Source: Actinomycetota bacterium
Lineage (GTDB): Bacteria; Actinomycetota; Actinomycetes; S36-B12
Reading direction: 5' to 3'
Length of the DNA stretch: 58,786 bases
NCBI GenBank assembly: GCA_005798555.1
Contig: SYJA01000023.1
Coordinates: 1-58,786 of the forward strand
In this document: positions 35,251 to 44,030 of the stretch, one piece after another
How the letters are laid out: every line of letters begins with the position of its first letter
Position numbering within the stretch: position 1 is the stretch's first letter
Notes under the pieces: generated by a model
Databases searched by the model: none
Seen by the model: the letters and a program-made list of their open reading frames with translations, nothing else
Told to the model about the DNA's origin: nothing
Program-made: the position numbers and the translations under genes

Positions 35251-37925
35251 TGGATTCGGCAGAGATCCGGAGTCGCTTCCTGCGTTTTTTCGCAGACCGA
35301 GGTCACCAGATCGTTCCGTCAGCGTCCTTACTCCTTGACGACCCAACACTGCTATTCGTTAACGCCGGCATGGTGCCGTTTAAGCCATATTTCCTGGGGG
35401 AGGCGCCTGCTCCCTACCTCAGGGCGACAAGTGTGCAAAAAGTCGTTCGCACTTTGGATATTGAGGAAGTCGGGAAGACAACTCGGCACGCTTCATTCTT
35501 CCAAATGGCGGGTAACTTTTCCTTCGGTGACTACTTCAAGGCTGACGCCATACCATTCGCTTGGGAACTGCTGACCAAGTCCATCGCCGATGGGGGCTAT
35601 GGATTTGCGGAGGACCGACTTTGGGCCACCGTTTACCTCGACGATGATGAAGCCATCGATATCTGGCACCGAGAAGTTGGATTGCCCCTCGATCGCATTC
35701 AGCGACGTGGCATGGCGGATAACTTTTGGTCAATGGGCGTACCTGGACCATGCGGCCCCTGCTCGGAGATCTATTACGACCGAGGTAGTCAGCATGGACG
35801 TGATGGCGGGCCGGTGGTCGACGAGGATCGCTACCTTGAAGTCTGGAACCTCGTGTTCATGCAGTCGGAGCGTGGTGGCGGCCCGGCGAAGGAGGACTAC
35901 CCGATCCTCGGAGACCTACCGGCACAGAACATTGATACCGGTATGGGACTTGAGCGAATGGCTGCACTGCTTCAAGGTGTTGAGAACATCTACGAGATCG
36001 ATACGACGCGCGGTATCCTAGATCGCGCCGTTGAATTATCGGGTGCCGTATATGGCCGCAATGCGAAGGACGATGTGGCGTTGCGGGTGGTCGCCGATCA
36101 TGCTCGCACCTGCGCATTCCTCATTGGCGATGGCGTTATCCCCGGTAACGAAGGCCGAGGGTATGTGCTCCGACGCATAATGCGCCGCACAATACGAATG
36201 ATGCGACTACTTGGTGCCGCTGAACCTGCGATGCCCGAGTTGATTGACGCCACGGTACTTGCAATGGCCCCGCAGTATCCGGAGCTAAATGACGAAGCTA
36301 ATCGGATCCGGCAGATTGCCGCAGCAGAGGAAGCCGTCTTCTTGCAAACCCTTAAGACCGGAACGACACTCTTTGATGTGGCTGTTCAACAGTTAAGCGA
36401 ACGCGGCAGCAAGACGCTTGCGGGCGCCGAGGCGTTTGCGCTGCACGACACCTATGGTTTTCCATTTGACTTAACCCTCGAGATGGCGGCCGAGCTAGGT
36501 CTAAGCGTCGATGAGGATGCGTTCAGGCAATTGATGGGCCAACAGCGTGAACGCGCAAAAGCGGATGCGCGCGATCGAAAGGCCGGACGAACAGCCACGA
36601 CCGAGTACCGCGATATTCTGCAGGCGGGCGGAACGACCGAGTTCACCGGTTACGTTGAGGTAGTCACCCCGGCAGCAGTGATCGGGCTCCTTAGCGACGG
36701 AGTATCGGTCCCTGCCGCCAGCGTGGGTGAGCACGTCGAAATCATCCTGAACCGCAGTCCATTCTACGCTGAGGCAGGTGGCCAATTAGGCGATCACGGA
36801 CGCATCGTCACTAGCGACGGTGGGGTGGTCGCAATCTACGACGTGCAAGTACCGGTGCCCGGGCTATTCGTTCACCGTGGCGAAGTCATAGTCGGCGAAA
36901 TCGTCCAGGGCGCCAGCGTTACCGGCGAGGTAGATGTATCACGCCGCAAGGCGATCTCCCGAGCACACACTGCGACGCACCTAATTCACCGGGCCTTTCG
37001 CGAGCGGCTCGGTGACACCGCTACTCAAATGGGTTCGGAGAATGCACCAGGGCGGATCCGGTTCGACTTTCCCAGCCCGACGCCGATCGGCGCGAGTGTG
37101 CTCCTGGAGGTGGAAGCGCGGGTCAACGAGGTTCTGCTTGATGACCTCGAAGTCAGTGCGCAGTTGATGACCCAGCCCGAGGCTCGCGCGATGGGTGCAA
37201 TGGCGCTGTTCGGCGAGAAGTATGGCGATCAGGTTCGGGTTGTCTCTGTCGGTGATTGGGCCCACGAGCTATGTGGCGGAACCCACGCCCGCCGCTCCGG
37301 GCAGTTGGGTGTCGTTACTTTCTTATCCGAAGGCTCAATCGGCACCGGGGTGCGCCGACTAGAGGCCCTTGTTGGTTCGGACGCCTATGCCTTCTTGGCG
37401 CGTGAGCACGTACTTGTCAATCGGCTAACCGAATTGGTGAAGGCGCCGAGCGAGGAGTTAGTCGACCGCATCGAGCGCACGATTTCGGCACTCAAGGATG
37501 CCGAGCGTGAACTTGCCAAAGCAAAGAGCGCCCAATTGGTTGCGGGCATGGACGCCATCATGGGCGAAGGCCGTGATATTGGCCCCATCCGAGTCTGGAT
37601 ATTCGAGGCACCCGTTGGTACGAGTGCAGCAGATCTTCGCGAGCTCGCCATCAAAGGTCGTGGTCGTGGTCGCCCGGAGATCGCGATGGTACTCGTCGGC
37701 AGTGCTATTTGCGACGACAAGGTGTCCATGGTGACCGCCGCCAATCCGCGCGCAATTGAATTGGGGGTAACCGCCAGTTGGTTACTCAATATCGCCCTGG
37801 CGGGGGTCGGCGGCCGGGGCGGTGGCAAGGATGATCTGGCTCAGGGCGGCGGCCCGGATGTAGCCGGAGTCGCCAACGCATTCACCCTCGTTGAAGACGC
37901 AATTGCGAAACGGCAGGGCGACTGA
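35250..37925 (+). CDS. alaS: Alanyl-tRNA synthetase
   Basis: The full-length 891-aa class II enzyme has an aminoacylation domain (SFFQMAGNFSFGDYF, motif 2/3 regions, DTGMGLERM), a tRNA-recognition region, an editing domain with HTATHLIH and CGGTH that supplies zinc ligands and removes mischarged Ser/Gly, and a C-terminal domain with the glycine-rich GVGGRGGGKDDLAQGGG segment. It edits and charges tRNA-Ala. It is translationally coupled to the small upstream gene, and ruvX follows 2 nt after the stop. Confidence 0.97.
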   Translation: MDSAEIRSRFLRFFADRGHQIVPSASLLLDDPTLLFVNAGMVPFKPYFLGEAPAPYLRATSVQKVVRTLDIEEVGKTTRHASFFQMAGNFSFGDYFKADAIPFAWELLTKSIADGGYGFAEDRLWATVYLDDDEAIDIWHREVGLPLDRIQRRGMADNFWSMGVPGPCGPCSEIYYDRGSQHGRDGGPVVDEDRYLEVWNLVFMQSERGGGPAKEDYPILGDLPAQNIDTGMGLERMAALLQGVENIYEIDTTRGILDRAVELSGAVYGRNAKDDVALRVVADHARTCAFLIGDGVIPGNEGRGYVLRRIMRRTIRMMRLLGAAEPAMPELIDATVLAMAPQYPELNDEANRIRQIAAAEEAVFLQTLKTGTTLFDVAVQQLSERGSKTLAGAEAFALHDTYGFPFDLTLEMAAELGLSVDEDAFRQLMGQQRERAKADARDRKAGRTATTEYRDILQAGGTTEFTGYVEVVTPAAVIGLLSDGVSVPAASVGEHVEIILNRSPFYAEAGGQLGDHGRIVTSDGGVVAIYDVQVPVPGLFVHRGEVIVGEIVQGASVTGEVDVSRRKAISRAHTATHLIHRAFRERLGDTATQMGSENAPGRIRFDFPSPTPIGASVLLEVEARVNEVLLDDLEVSAQLMTQPEARAMGAMALFGEKYGDQVRVVSVGDWAHELCGGTHARRSGQLGVVTFLSEGSIGTGVRRLEALVGSDAYAFLAREHVLVNRLTELVKAPSEELVDRIERTISALKDAERELAKAKSAQLVAGMDAIMGEGRDIGPIRVWIFEAPVGTSAADLRELAIKGRGRGRPEIAMVLVGSAICDDKVSMVTAANPRAIELGVTASWLLNIALAGVGGRGGGKDDLAQGGGPDVAGVANAFTLVEDAIAKRQGD

Positions 37926-37927
37926 GC

Positions 37928-38350
37928 ATGCCGGGGGTGCACTTGGCCTGTGATTTTGGCACCGCACGCATCGGGGTGGCTCGCAGCGATCCGGCCGGGA
38001 TTTTGGCTATTCCACTTGAGGCCATCGCGGCGGGGCCGGACGCAATTGGCGCTCTCGGGGCACTTGTGGCGGAGTATGAGGCTGTTGACGTCGTCATCGG
38101 GCTGCCCCTCAAAATGGATGGCACGGCTGGTCCCGCCGCGGAGTCGGCCCGCGCGTGGGCAGCACTGGTGGCGCAAGTGGTCGATGTGCCCGTTGAACTA
38201 GTTGATGAAAGATTGACAACGGTGCAGGCCCAACGCGGCTTGCACCAAGCCGGGCGCACCGTGCGCTCGTCGCGAGCGGTTATTGATAGTGCCGCGGCAG
38301 TGGTGCTTTTGCAGTCCTATCTAGATGCGCAGCGAGAGAGCGATCAGTGA
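37928..38350 (+). CDS. ruvX: RuvX/YqgF-family putative nuclease
   Basis: The 140-aa RNase H-fold protein has CDFGTARIGVARSD (first catalytic Asp), VVIGLPLKMDGT and VDERLTT. It matches the YqgF/RuvX family, implicated in Holliday junction resolution and in 16S rRNA 5'-end processing. The gene sits between alaS and mltG, as is common in bacteria, and its stop overlaps the mltG GTG. Confidence 0.9.
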   Translation: MPGVHLACDFGTARIGVARSDPAGILAIPLEAIAAGPDAIGALGALVAEYEAVDVVIGLPLKMDGTAGPAAESARAWAALVAQVVDVPVELVDERLTTVQAQRGLHQAGRTVRSSRAVIDSAAAVVLLQSYLDAQRESDQ

Positions 38351-39444
38351 GTGCCCTGAACACCATGATGAGTTCGGGTCCGTTGCCCCCATCACGAAAT
38401 AGACGGAGCGTGAGCCGCAAAGTCGTTTTTATCGTGATTCTTGTTGGCCTGGTGGCGCTTCTCTGGGCTGGATTCACTGCACTTCGCGGCGCCACCACCA
38501 TGTCAGATTACGCAGGTACCGGCTCGGGTGCGGTGGTCGTTGTCGTTGAGCGCGGGGATTCGCTGCGGGCAATAGCTGAGAAGCTGCGCTCGGCTGACGT
38601 CGTGATGAGTGTCGATTCATTCCTTGCTGCCGTAAGTTCCAATGAGCGGGCATCAAGCATTGGTCCAGGTAAATACACCATGCGGGAGCAGATGAGTGGT
38701 GTCGCGGCGTTGGAGCTCATGCTCGACTCATCTTCGCGCGAACTAAATCAGATGGTGCTTCCCGAAGGCCTGACCCTTGATGAAACTGTTGCCACTGCCA
38801 GCAAAACTACAGGGATTTCCAAGGCGAACTTCAAGGAAGCCTTGAAGGCACCGGAGGATTTGGGGTTACCGGATTGGGCGGAGGATCGGCCTGAGGGATT
38901 CATGTTTCCGGCCACCTACGACTTATCCGGCGATGAAACGGCTGCTGACGTCCTTCGACTGCTGGTCGAGCGCTTCTCGCAGGCAAATTCGGATGTCGGA
39001 CTTGAGAGTCGGGCGGCAGCGGTTGGCCAAACGCCATATGACGCACTAATAGTGGCGTCGCTCTTGCAGGCCGAAGGTCTACCTAATGACTTCGCCAAGG
39101 TTTCGCGAGTAATCTACAACCGACTCGAGGCCCAGCTGCCCCTTCAGCTCGACGCCACCGTGGCATACGCCCTGGGTGTCGACGATATTTTGCTCAGTGA
39201 GGAGCAGTTGGCCACTGACTCGCCCTATAACACTTATGCGAATGCGGGGCTCCCGCCAACTCCGATCAACTCACCGGGCGAAGCAGCCATCGAGGCCGCA
39301 CTCGCACCGGCAAATGGCAAGTGGTTGTACTTTGTTACGGTCAATCCCGATACGGGTGAAACCAAATTCACGAGGTCGTATGAGAAATTTCTGAAACTAA
39401 AGGCCGAATTCCAAGCTTATGTTGCGAAGGCAGCCAGTGAATAA
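38347..39444 (+). CDS. mltG: Endolytic murein transglycosylase MltG
   Basis: The 365-aa protein has a basic cytoplasmic N terminus, one membrane helix (~26-44), a LysM-like segment (VVVERGDSLRAIAEKL) and a YceG catalytic domain. The LLQAEG block supplies the conserved Glu; YNTYANAGLPPTPINSPG is the second signature. It cuts nascent glycan strands outside the membrane and is thought to set glycan chain length with the synthases. GTG 38347 overlaps ruvX; its 3' end overlaps aroE by 8 nt. Confidence 0.92.
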   Translation: MSALNTMMSSGPLPPSRNRRSVSRKVVFIVILVGLVALLWAGFTALRGATTMSDYAGTGSGAVVVVVERGDSLRAIAEKLRSADVVMSVDSFLAAVSSNERASSIGPGKYTMREQMSGVAALELMLDSSSRELNQMVLPEGLTLDETVATASKTTGISKANFKEALKAPEDLGLPDWAEDRPEGFMFPATYDLSGDETAADVLRLLVERFSQANSDVGLESRAAAVGQTPYDALIVASLLQAEGLPNDFAKVSRVIYNRLEAQLPLQLDATVAYALGVDDILLSEEQLATDSPYNTYANAGLPPTPINSPGEAAIEAALAPANGKWLYFVTVNPDTGETKFTRSYEKFLKLKAEFQAYVAKAASE

Positions 39445-40243
39445 CGCTGGGGTTAAGCGTGCTGCCGTCCTTGGCTCACCAATCGCACATAGTTTGTCAC
39501 CGGTTATCCACCGGGCGGCTTATCGCGCGCTTGGGTTGGATTGGGTGTACGAGGCCTTAGCCGTTGATAGCGAGCAACTACCCGGATTCATCAGCGAGAT
39601 GGATGATTCGTGGGTGGGGCTCTCACTGACGATGCCATTAAAGGAGTCAGTACTAGACCTGCTTGATGTGGTCGATGGGGTGGCGGCTCGTGTTCGGTCC
39701 GTAAACACGGTGTTGGTCGGCGAAGATGGACTAGTCGGCATGAATACCGATGTCATCGGAGTGGTGCGTGCCCTACAGGGTGCCGGACTAACTTCAGCGA
39801 CCAGCGCCACCATTTTGGGTTCAGGTGCGACGGCCCGAAGTGCCGTTGCTGCAGCGGCAGACTTGGGTGTCACCGAGATGTCAATTTGTGCCAGGCGTGG
39901 TGATGCCGCGCAGTCGGTCTGCGCGGTTGCAGCCGACTTTGGGATCGCGGCGACCCCACACGGGCTTGAGCCGCTGGCTTCTTTCCTCGCAGTAGACCTA
40001 GTAATCAGCACTTTGCCGGGAGATATCGCCGCACACTGGGCCCCGGTGGCGTCAGCGGGCGCCGGTGCACTGCTGGATGTGTCCTACTATCCGTGGCCCA
40101 CACCCCTTGCAGCCCATTGGCCTACCCCGGCGATAGCCAATGGGCGCGACCTGCTGCTTTGGCAAGGGGCCGAGCAAGTGCGGTTAATGACCGGGTACGA
40201 GCCGCCGATTCCACAGATGCGCGCCGCGCTCGATTCCGTCTAG
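39437..40243 (+). CDS. aroE: Shikimate dehydrogenase
   Basis: The 268-aa enzyme reduces 3-dehydroshikimate to shikimate. LGSPIAHSLSPVIH is the substrate-binding motif. The catalytic Lys is in SLTMPLKE and the Asp in MNTDVIG, with an NADP-binding ILGSGATARS loop near residue 125. GTG 39437 is chosen because GAAGG (39426-39430) lies 6 nt upstream, while an in-frame ATG at 39419 lies deeper inside mltG. Some actinobacterial AroE-like proteins use quinate, so strict shikimate specificity is inferred from the clustered aro genes. Confidence 0.9.
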   Translation: MNNAGVKRAAVLGSPIAHSLSPVIHRAAYRALGLDWVYEALAVDSEQLPGFISEMDDSWVGLSLTMPLKESVLDLLDVVDGVAARVRSVNTVLVGEDGLVGMNTDVIGVVRALQGAGLTSATSATILGSGATARSAVAAAADLGVTEMSICARRGDAAQSVCAVAADFGIAATPHGLEPLASFLAVDLVISTLPGDIAAHWAPVASAGAGALLDVSYYPWPTPLAAHWPTPAIANGRDLLLWQGAEQVRLMTGYEPPIPQMRAALDSV

Positions 40244-40271
40244 CGAATTCCGTCTAGCACATTTCGTCTAG
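40234..40271 (+). repeat. Three-copy 14-nt-period repeat at the aroE stop
   Basis: The decamer TTCCGTCTAG occurs at 40234-40243 and 40248-40257, with a one-mismatch copy TTTCGTCTAG at 40262-40271, so the spacing is exactly 14 nt. The first copy contains the aroE stop codon (TAG). The array fills the 43-nt gap before the prepilin peptidase. It looks like slippage or duplication of the gene end; a protein-binding role is possible but unsupported. Confidence 0.8.
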
Positions 40272-40286
40272 GCAAGGGGGCGCGCG

Positions 40287-40754
40287 GTGACAACGGCATT
40301 GACGGTCGTCGCATGGCTGGTTTTCGGGTGTTTTGGCTTGGTGCTCTCTTTTATCGACATTCGCGAGCATCGGCTACCAAATAAGTTACTGGCGGCAGCT
40401 GCTACCACCGGATTGCTTGCCGTGGCGGCCAGTGCAATTAGTGCGGGTGCACCAGGTGACCTCCTCCGGGCGGTATTGGGTGCGGTCATCGTTTTCACCG
40501 CGCTGTTCGTCATGGCTATGATTGCTCCGATGGGGCTGGGCATGGGAGATGTCAAGCTCGGGGCGGTGACTGGGTTGTACCTCGGGTGGTTGGGCTGGTC
40601 TTGGCTCTTTTGGGGCACCTTCATCGGCTTTACCATGGGTGCGGTGTGGGCGGTGGCGCTGATCCTCCTAAAGCGCGCACATGGCTCGACCCCGTTAGCC
40701 TTCGGGCCATTTTTGATCTTCGGTGTCGTGGTCAGTGCGCTGCTGGCTATCTGA
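40287..40754 (+). CDS. Prepilin peptidase, A24 family, minimal form
   Basis: The 155-aa polytopic protein has about five to six helices. The two catalytic aspartates of A24 peptidases are visible, in FIDIREHRLPN (~residue 23) and in the GMGDVKL motif (~89). The cytosolic CxxC N-methylation domain of full-length PilD is missing, as in TadV/CpaA-type or stand-alone peptidases. It would trim prepilins or pseudopilins at the membrane. No pilus gene is in the window. GTG 40287 follows an AAGGGGG box. It interrupts the aro gene run between aroE and aroC. Confidence 0.85.
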   Translation: MTTALTVVAWLVFGCFGLVLSFIDIREHRLPNKLLAAAATTGLLAVAASAISAGAPGDLLRAVLGAVIVFTALFVMAMIAPMGLGMGDVKLGAVTGLYLGWLGWSWLFWGTFIGFTMGAVWAVALILLKRAHGSTPLAFGPFLIFGVVVSALLAI

Positions 40755-40766
40755 AAGGATGGCCCA

Positions 40767-41945
40767 ATGGTGCGCTGGCTAACGGCAGGTGAATCCCATG
40801 GCCCCGCCCTCGTGGCGATCATCGAGGGGTTGCCTGCGGGTATCGAGGTATCGAGCGCCGACATTGACCTTGACCTAGCCAGGCGGCGCTTGGGTGCCGG
40901 ACGCGGTGCCCGGATGAAATTTGAGCGCGACCAGATGCGGTTCGTCGGCGGGGTGCGCCATGGGCAGTCAATGGGGGGCCCGATCGCCATCGAGGTCGCC
41001 AACAGCGAATGGGCCAAGTGGGAGACCGTGATGGCCCCGGACCCGGTTGACCCGGAGGTATTGGCGCAATTGGCGCGCAATGCGCCGCTCACCCGGCCGC
41101 GCCCAGGGCATGCGGATCTGGTCGGGATGCAAAAGTATGGATTTGACGATGCGCGCCCGGTACTCGAGCGCGCCAGTGCGCGCGAGACAGCGGCCCGGGT
41201 CGCGCTCGGCGCGGTGGCCCGGGCGTTCTTGCGTCAGGTGGCTGGCATAGAGGTTCTGAGCCATGTGGTGCGTATTGGCACAGTTGAGGTACCAACCAGG
41301 GTGGTGCCGTTGATTTCAGATAGCGACCTAATCGACGAGAGTCCGGTGCGCTGCATTGACGAAACGCAGGCTGCCGCCATGGTCGAGGAGATATCGACTG
41401 CGCACCGCGATGGGGACACTTTGGGTGGGGTGGTCGAGGTAGTCGCATACAACCTGCCACCTGGCTTGGGCAGTCACGTGCATTGGGATCGCAGGTTGGA
41501 CTCCAAGCTGGCAGGTGCGCTGATGGGGATTCAAGCGATTAAGGGAGTTGAATTCGGGGACGGCTTCAAACTGGCGGCGGTTCGCGGGTCACAGGCGCAG
41601 GACGAGATCGTCAACGCCGATGCGCGGTTGATGCGAACTTCAGGTAAGTCAGGTGGTACCGAGGGCGGTATGTCCACCGGTGAAGTTTTGCGGGTGCGCG
41701 CCGCCATGAAACCTATTTCGACCATTCCAAAGGCACTGCGAACCGTTGACGTTGCTACCGGGGAGGCCGCGCCGGCGATTAACCAACGATCAGACGTGTG
41801 CGCCGTGCCCGCTGCAGGCATTGTGGCCGAAGCCATGGTGCTGCTCGTGCTCGCCGACGTCATGCTCGAGAAGTTCGGTGGGGATTGCGTGGCCGAGACC
41901 AAGCGGAACCATGATTCATACTTAGCCAGCCTGCCGATTCGTTGA
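40767..41945 (+). CDS. aroC: Chorismate synthase
   Basis: The 392-aa FMN-dependent enzyme makes chorismate from EPSP, the last shikimate step. The N-terminal [18 protein letters not shown], the central [14 protein letters not shown] and the C-terminal [12 protein letters not shown] match the family. Length is typical for Actinobacteria. It starts at ATG 40767 behind GAAAGGA and overlaps aroK at TGATG. Its product feeds the pabB step at the window start. Confidence 0.96.
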   Translation: MVRWLTAGESHGPALVAIIEGLPAGIEVSSADIDLDLARRRLGAGRGARMKFERDQMRFVGGVRHGQSMGGPIAIEVANSEWAKWETVMAPDPVDPEVLAQLARNAPLTRPRPGHADLVGMQKYGFDDARPVLERASARETAARVALGAVARAFLRQVAGIEVLSHVVRIGTVEVPTRVVPLISDSDLIDESPVRCIDETQAAAMVEEISTAHRDGDTLGGVVEVVAYNLPPGLGSHVHWDRRLDSKLAGALMGIQAIKGVEFGDGFKLAAVRGSQAQDEIVNADARLMRTSGKSGGTEGGMSTGEVLRVRAAMKPISTIPKALRTVDVATGEAAPAINQRSDVCAVPAAGIVAEAMVLLVLADVMLEKFGGDCVAETKRNHDSYLASLPIR

Positions 41946-42481
41946 TGTTGGACTCGGCTCACATGGATAAACCCTTATTAGTGCTCGTCGGTGCACCGGG
42001 GGCGGGCAAATCAAGTGTCGGGCGCCGGGTCGCCGAGCGCCTGCAGGTGGGCTTCGTCGACACTGACCAGTTGATTGAACGGGAAACCGGCATGAAGGTG
42101 TCCGATATTTTCGTCACCATGGGCGAGGGGGAGTTTCGCCGACTTGAGCAAGGGGTGGTCGCCCATGCCTTGCGTGACGAGCGCGGCGTGGTGGCACTGG
42201 GCGGGGGTGCAGTCTTGAATCCAACAACGAGCGCGCTGCTGAAAGAGCAGACTGTCGTGTGGCTTAGCGTCAGCCTCTCAGATGCCGCCAACCGGGTTGG
42301 CATGAACACGGCGCGGCCGCTACTCCTTGGCAATGTGCGGGGCCAACTGAAATCCCTGATGGACGAACGAGCCCCAACCTACGAAGCCGTCAGCACCTAT
42401 ACGGTCGACACCTCCGGCAAGACTTTGAAAGTGTTAGCCGATGAGGTTGCGGCCCTGGTTGGCGGAGCCGCTGATGCCTGA
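41945..42481 (+). CDS. aroK: Shikimate kinase
   Basis: The P-loop kinase phosphorylates shikimate at O3. Walker A is GAPGAGKS (16-23 counted from this ATG), DTDQLIERETG carries the shikimate-binding Asp, and a LGGGAV loop and lid region NTARPLL follow. Two starts are possible: ATG 41945 (one-base overlap with the aroC stop) and ATG 41963, which gives a more usual short N terminus before the P-loop. The 3' end overlaps aroB by 8 nt. Confidence 0.93.
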   Translation: MLDSAHMDKPLLVLVGAPGAGKSSVGRRVAERLQVGFVDTDQLIERETGMKVSDIFVTMGEGEFRRLEQGVVAHALRDERGVVALGGGAVLNPTTSALLKEQTVVWLSVSLSDAANRVGMNTARPLLLGNVRGQLKSLMDERAPTYEAVSTYTVDTSGKTLKVLADEVAALVGGAADA

Positions 42482-43574
42482 ACCCGTTCGCATACGCGTA
42501 CAAGCTGAGCGCGACTATGAAGTTCATATTGGTGCCGGGAGCATTGGGCACCTATCGTCGATGCTTAGCGGAGTCGGTCAAGTCGCAATCATCTACCAAA
42601 AATCGGTGCTGCCATTGGTCGAGAGCATTCGCGAGCATTTTGCTGAACGAGGCGCGATCACCGTGGCCATCGAGGTTCCAGATGGTGAGACGGCCAAATC
42701 GATATCAGTACTTGAACTCTGCTGGCAGCGCCTAGGTGAGTCCGGCTTCACTCGAAGTGATGCCGTTATCGGAGTTGGGGGAGGAGCCGTTACCGATTTG
42801 GCCGGCTTCATTGCCGCAACTTGGTTGCGCGGGATCCGAAATATCAATGTCCCGACAACTTTGCTGGGCATGGTTGATGCTGCTGTTGGCGGCAAGACCG
42901 GAATAAACACCGCCTCCGGCAAGAACCTAGTCGGTGCTTTCTACAGCCCGGTGGGGGTAATCTGCGACCTTGATACATTAGCCACCTTGCCACGACCGGA
43001 TCTGCTCGCGGGAATGGCAGAGGTTGCCAAGGTAGGGCTGACATCTGACCCGACGATCCTTACCGACCTCTTGGGTGATGTGGGCGCCTGCTGTGATCCA
43101 AGTGGTGTCCTAATGGCCGATCTCATCCGGCGGGCCGTTCAAGTTAAAGCCGATGTGGTCAGCGCCGACTTCCGGGAGGTGTCATCATCTGCAAAGCGTC
43201 CGGCTTTGGGCCGGGAGGTCCTCAATTACGGTCATACATTTGGCCACGCGGTAGAACTCGTTGAGGACTACCGCCTGCGCCACGGTGAGGCGATCGCAGT
43301 CGGCATGATCTATGTCGCTGAACTGGCCAGGCTCGCGGGGCTGCTGGGCGCTGCCGAGGTAGCCATACATCGCGAAGTCCTCGGGTCACTTGGCCTGCCA
43401 ATTAGCTATGCGCCGGGTCGCTGGCCGGAGTTGCTCGGTGCCATGGCTATCGACAAGAAGGCCCGGGGCACCAAGCTCCGCTTCGTGGTGCTGACGGGGA
43501 TCGGTGCGCCGGTCGAGCTGGCCGACCCAGATCCGCAGCTACTGCTGGCCGCTTATGACGCCGTTACCGCGTAG
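42474..43574 (+). CDS. aroB: 3-Dehydroquinate synthase
   Basis: The 366-aa NAD- and zinc-dependent enzyme closes DAHP to 3-dehydroquinate. VGGGAVTDLAGFIAATWLRG is the cofactor-binding block. TTLLGMVDAAVGGKTGIN, GREVLNYGHTFGHAVE and RHGEAIAVGM supply metal ligands and the active site. Start ATG 42474 has GGAG 7 nt upstream and lies inside the aroK 3' end, implying coupling. Confidence 0.95.
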   Translation: MPEPVRIRVQAERDYEVHIGAGSIGHLSSMLSGVGQVAIIYQKSVLPLVESIREHFAERGAITVAIEVPDGETAKSISVLELCWQRLGESGFTRSDAVIGVGGGAVTDLAGFIAATWLRGIRNINVPTTLLGMVDAAVGGKTGINTASGKNLVGAFYSPVGVICDLDTLATLPRPDLLAGMAEVAKVGLTSDPTILTDLLGDVGACCDPSGVLMADLIRRAVQVKADVVSADFREVSSSAKRPALGREVLNYGHTFGHAVELVEDYRLRHGEAIAVGMIYVAELARLAGLLGAAEVAIHREVLGSLGLPISYAPGRWPELLGAMAIDKKARGTKLRFVVLTGIGAPVELADPDPQLLLAAYDAVTA

Positions 43575-43583
43575 GCTCGCGCC

Positions 43584-44024
43584 ATGAGCGCCAACGTCTT
43601 GATCTTGAATGGCCCGAATCTAAACCGGCTCGGAACCCGCGAGCCAGACATCTACGGATCCGCGAGCTTTGCCGATCTTGTGTCGCTTTGCACCAACGAA
43701 GCGCAGGCACTGGGGCTGGTCGCTGATGTACGCCAGAGTAACGACGAAGCTGAGCTAATCGGGTGGTTGCACGAGGCTGCCGATGCGCTAACACCGGTGA
43801 TATTCAACCCCGCGGCATTCACGCACTACTCGTACGCACTTCGCGATGCGTGCGCGCTAGTTTCGGCGCCCTTGATCGAGGTCCACCTGTCAAACCCGGC
43901 TGCGCGTGAGGAGTTCAGGCAGACTTCGGTGATTTCCGGCGTCGCCGATGGTGTCATCGCGGGTTTTGGTATCGAGTCTTACCGCCTGGCCCTGCAGGCA
44001 ATTTTTCGCATGACCGCGGCGTAG
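43584..44024 (+). CDS. aroQ: 3-Dehydroquinate dehydratase, type II
   Basis: The 146-aa flavodoxin-like dodecameric enzyme forms 3-dehydroshikimate. NGPNLNRLGTREPDIYG carries the catalytic Tyr region; NPAAFTHYSYALRDA has the Asn/His; EVHLSNPAAREEFRQTS is the substrate-binding block with the family's conserved histidine. With aroB/aroE/aroK/aroC it gives all shikimate steps from DAHP to chorismate except aroA, and DAHP synthase is also absent from this window. Confidence 0.95.
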   Translation: MSANVLILNGPNLNRLGTREPDIYGSASFADLVSLCTNEAQALGLVADVRQSNDEAELIGWLHEAADALTPVIFNPAAFTHYSYALRDACALVSAPLIEVHLSNPAAREEFRQTSVISGVADGVIAGFGIESYRLALQAIFRMTAA

Positions 44025-44030
44025 GCCCTG

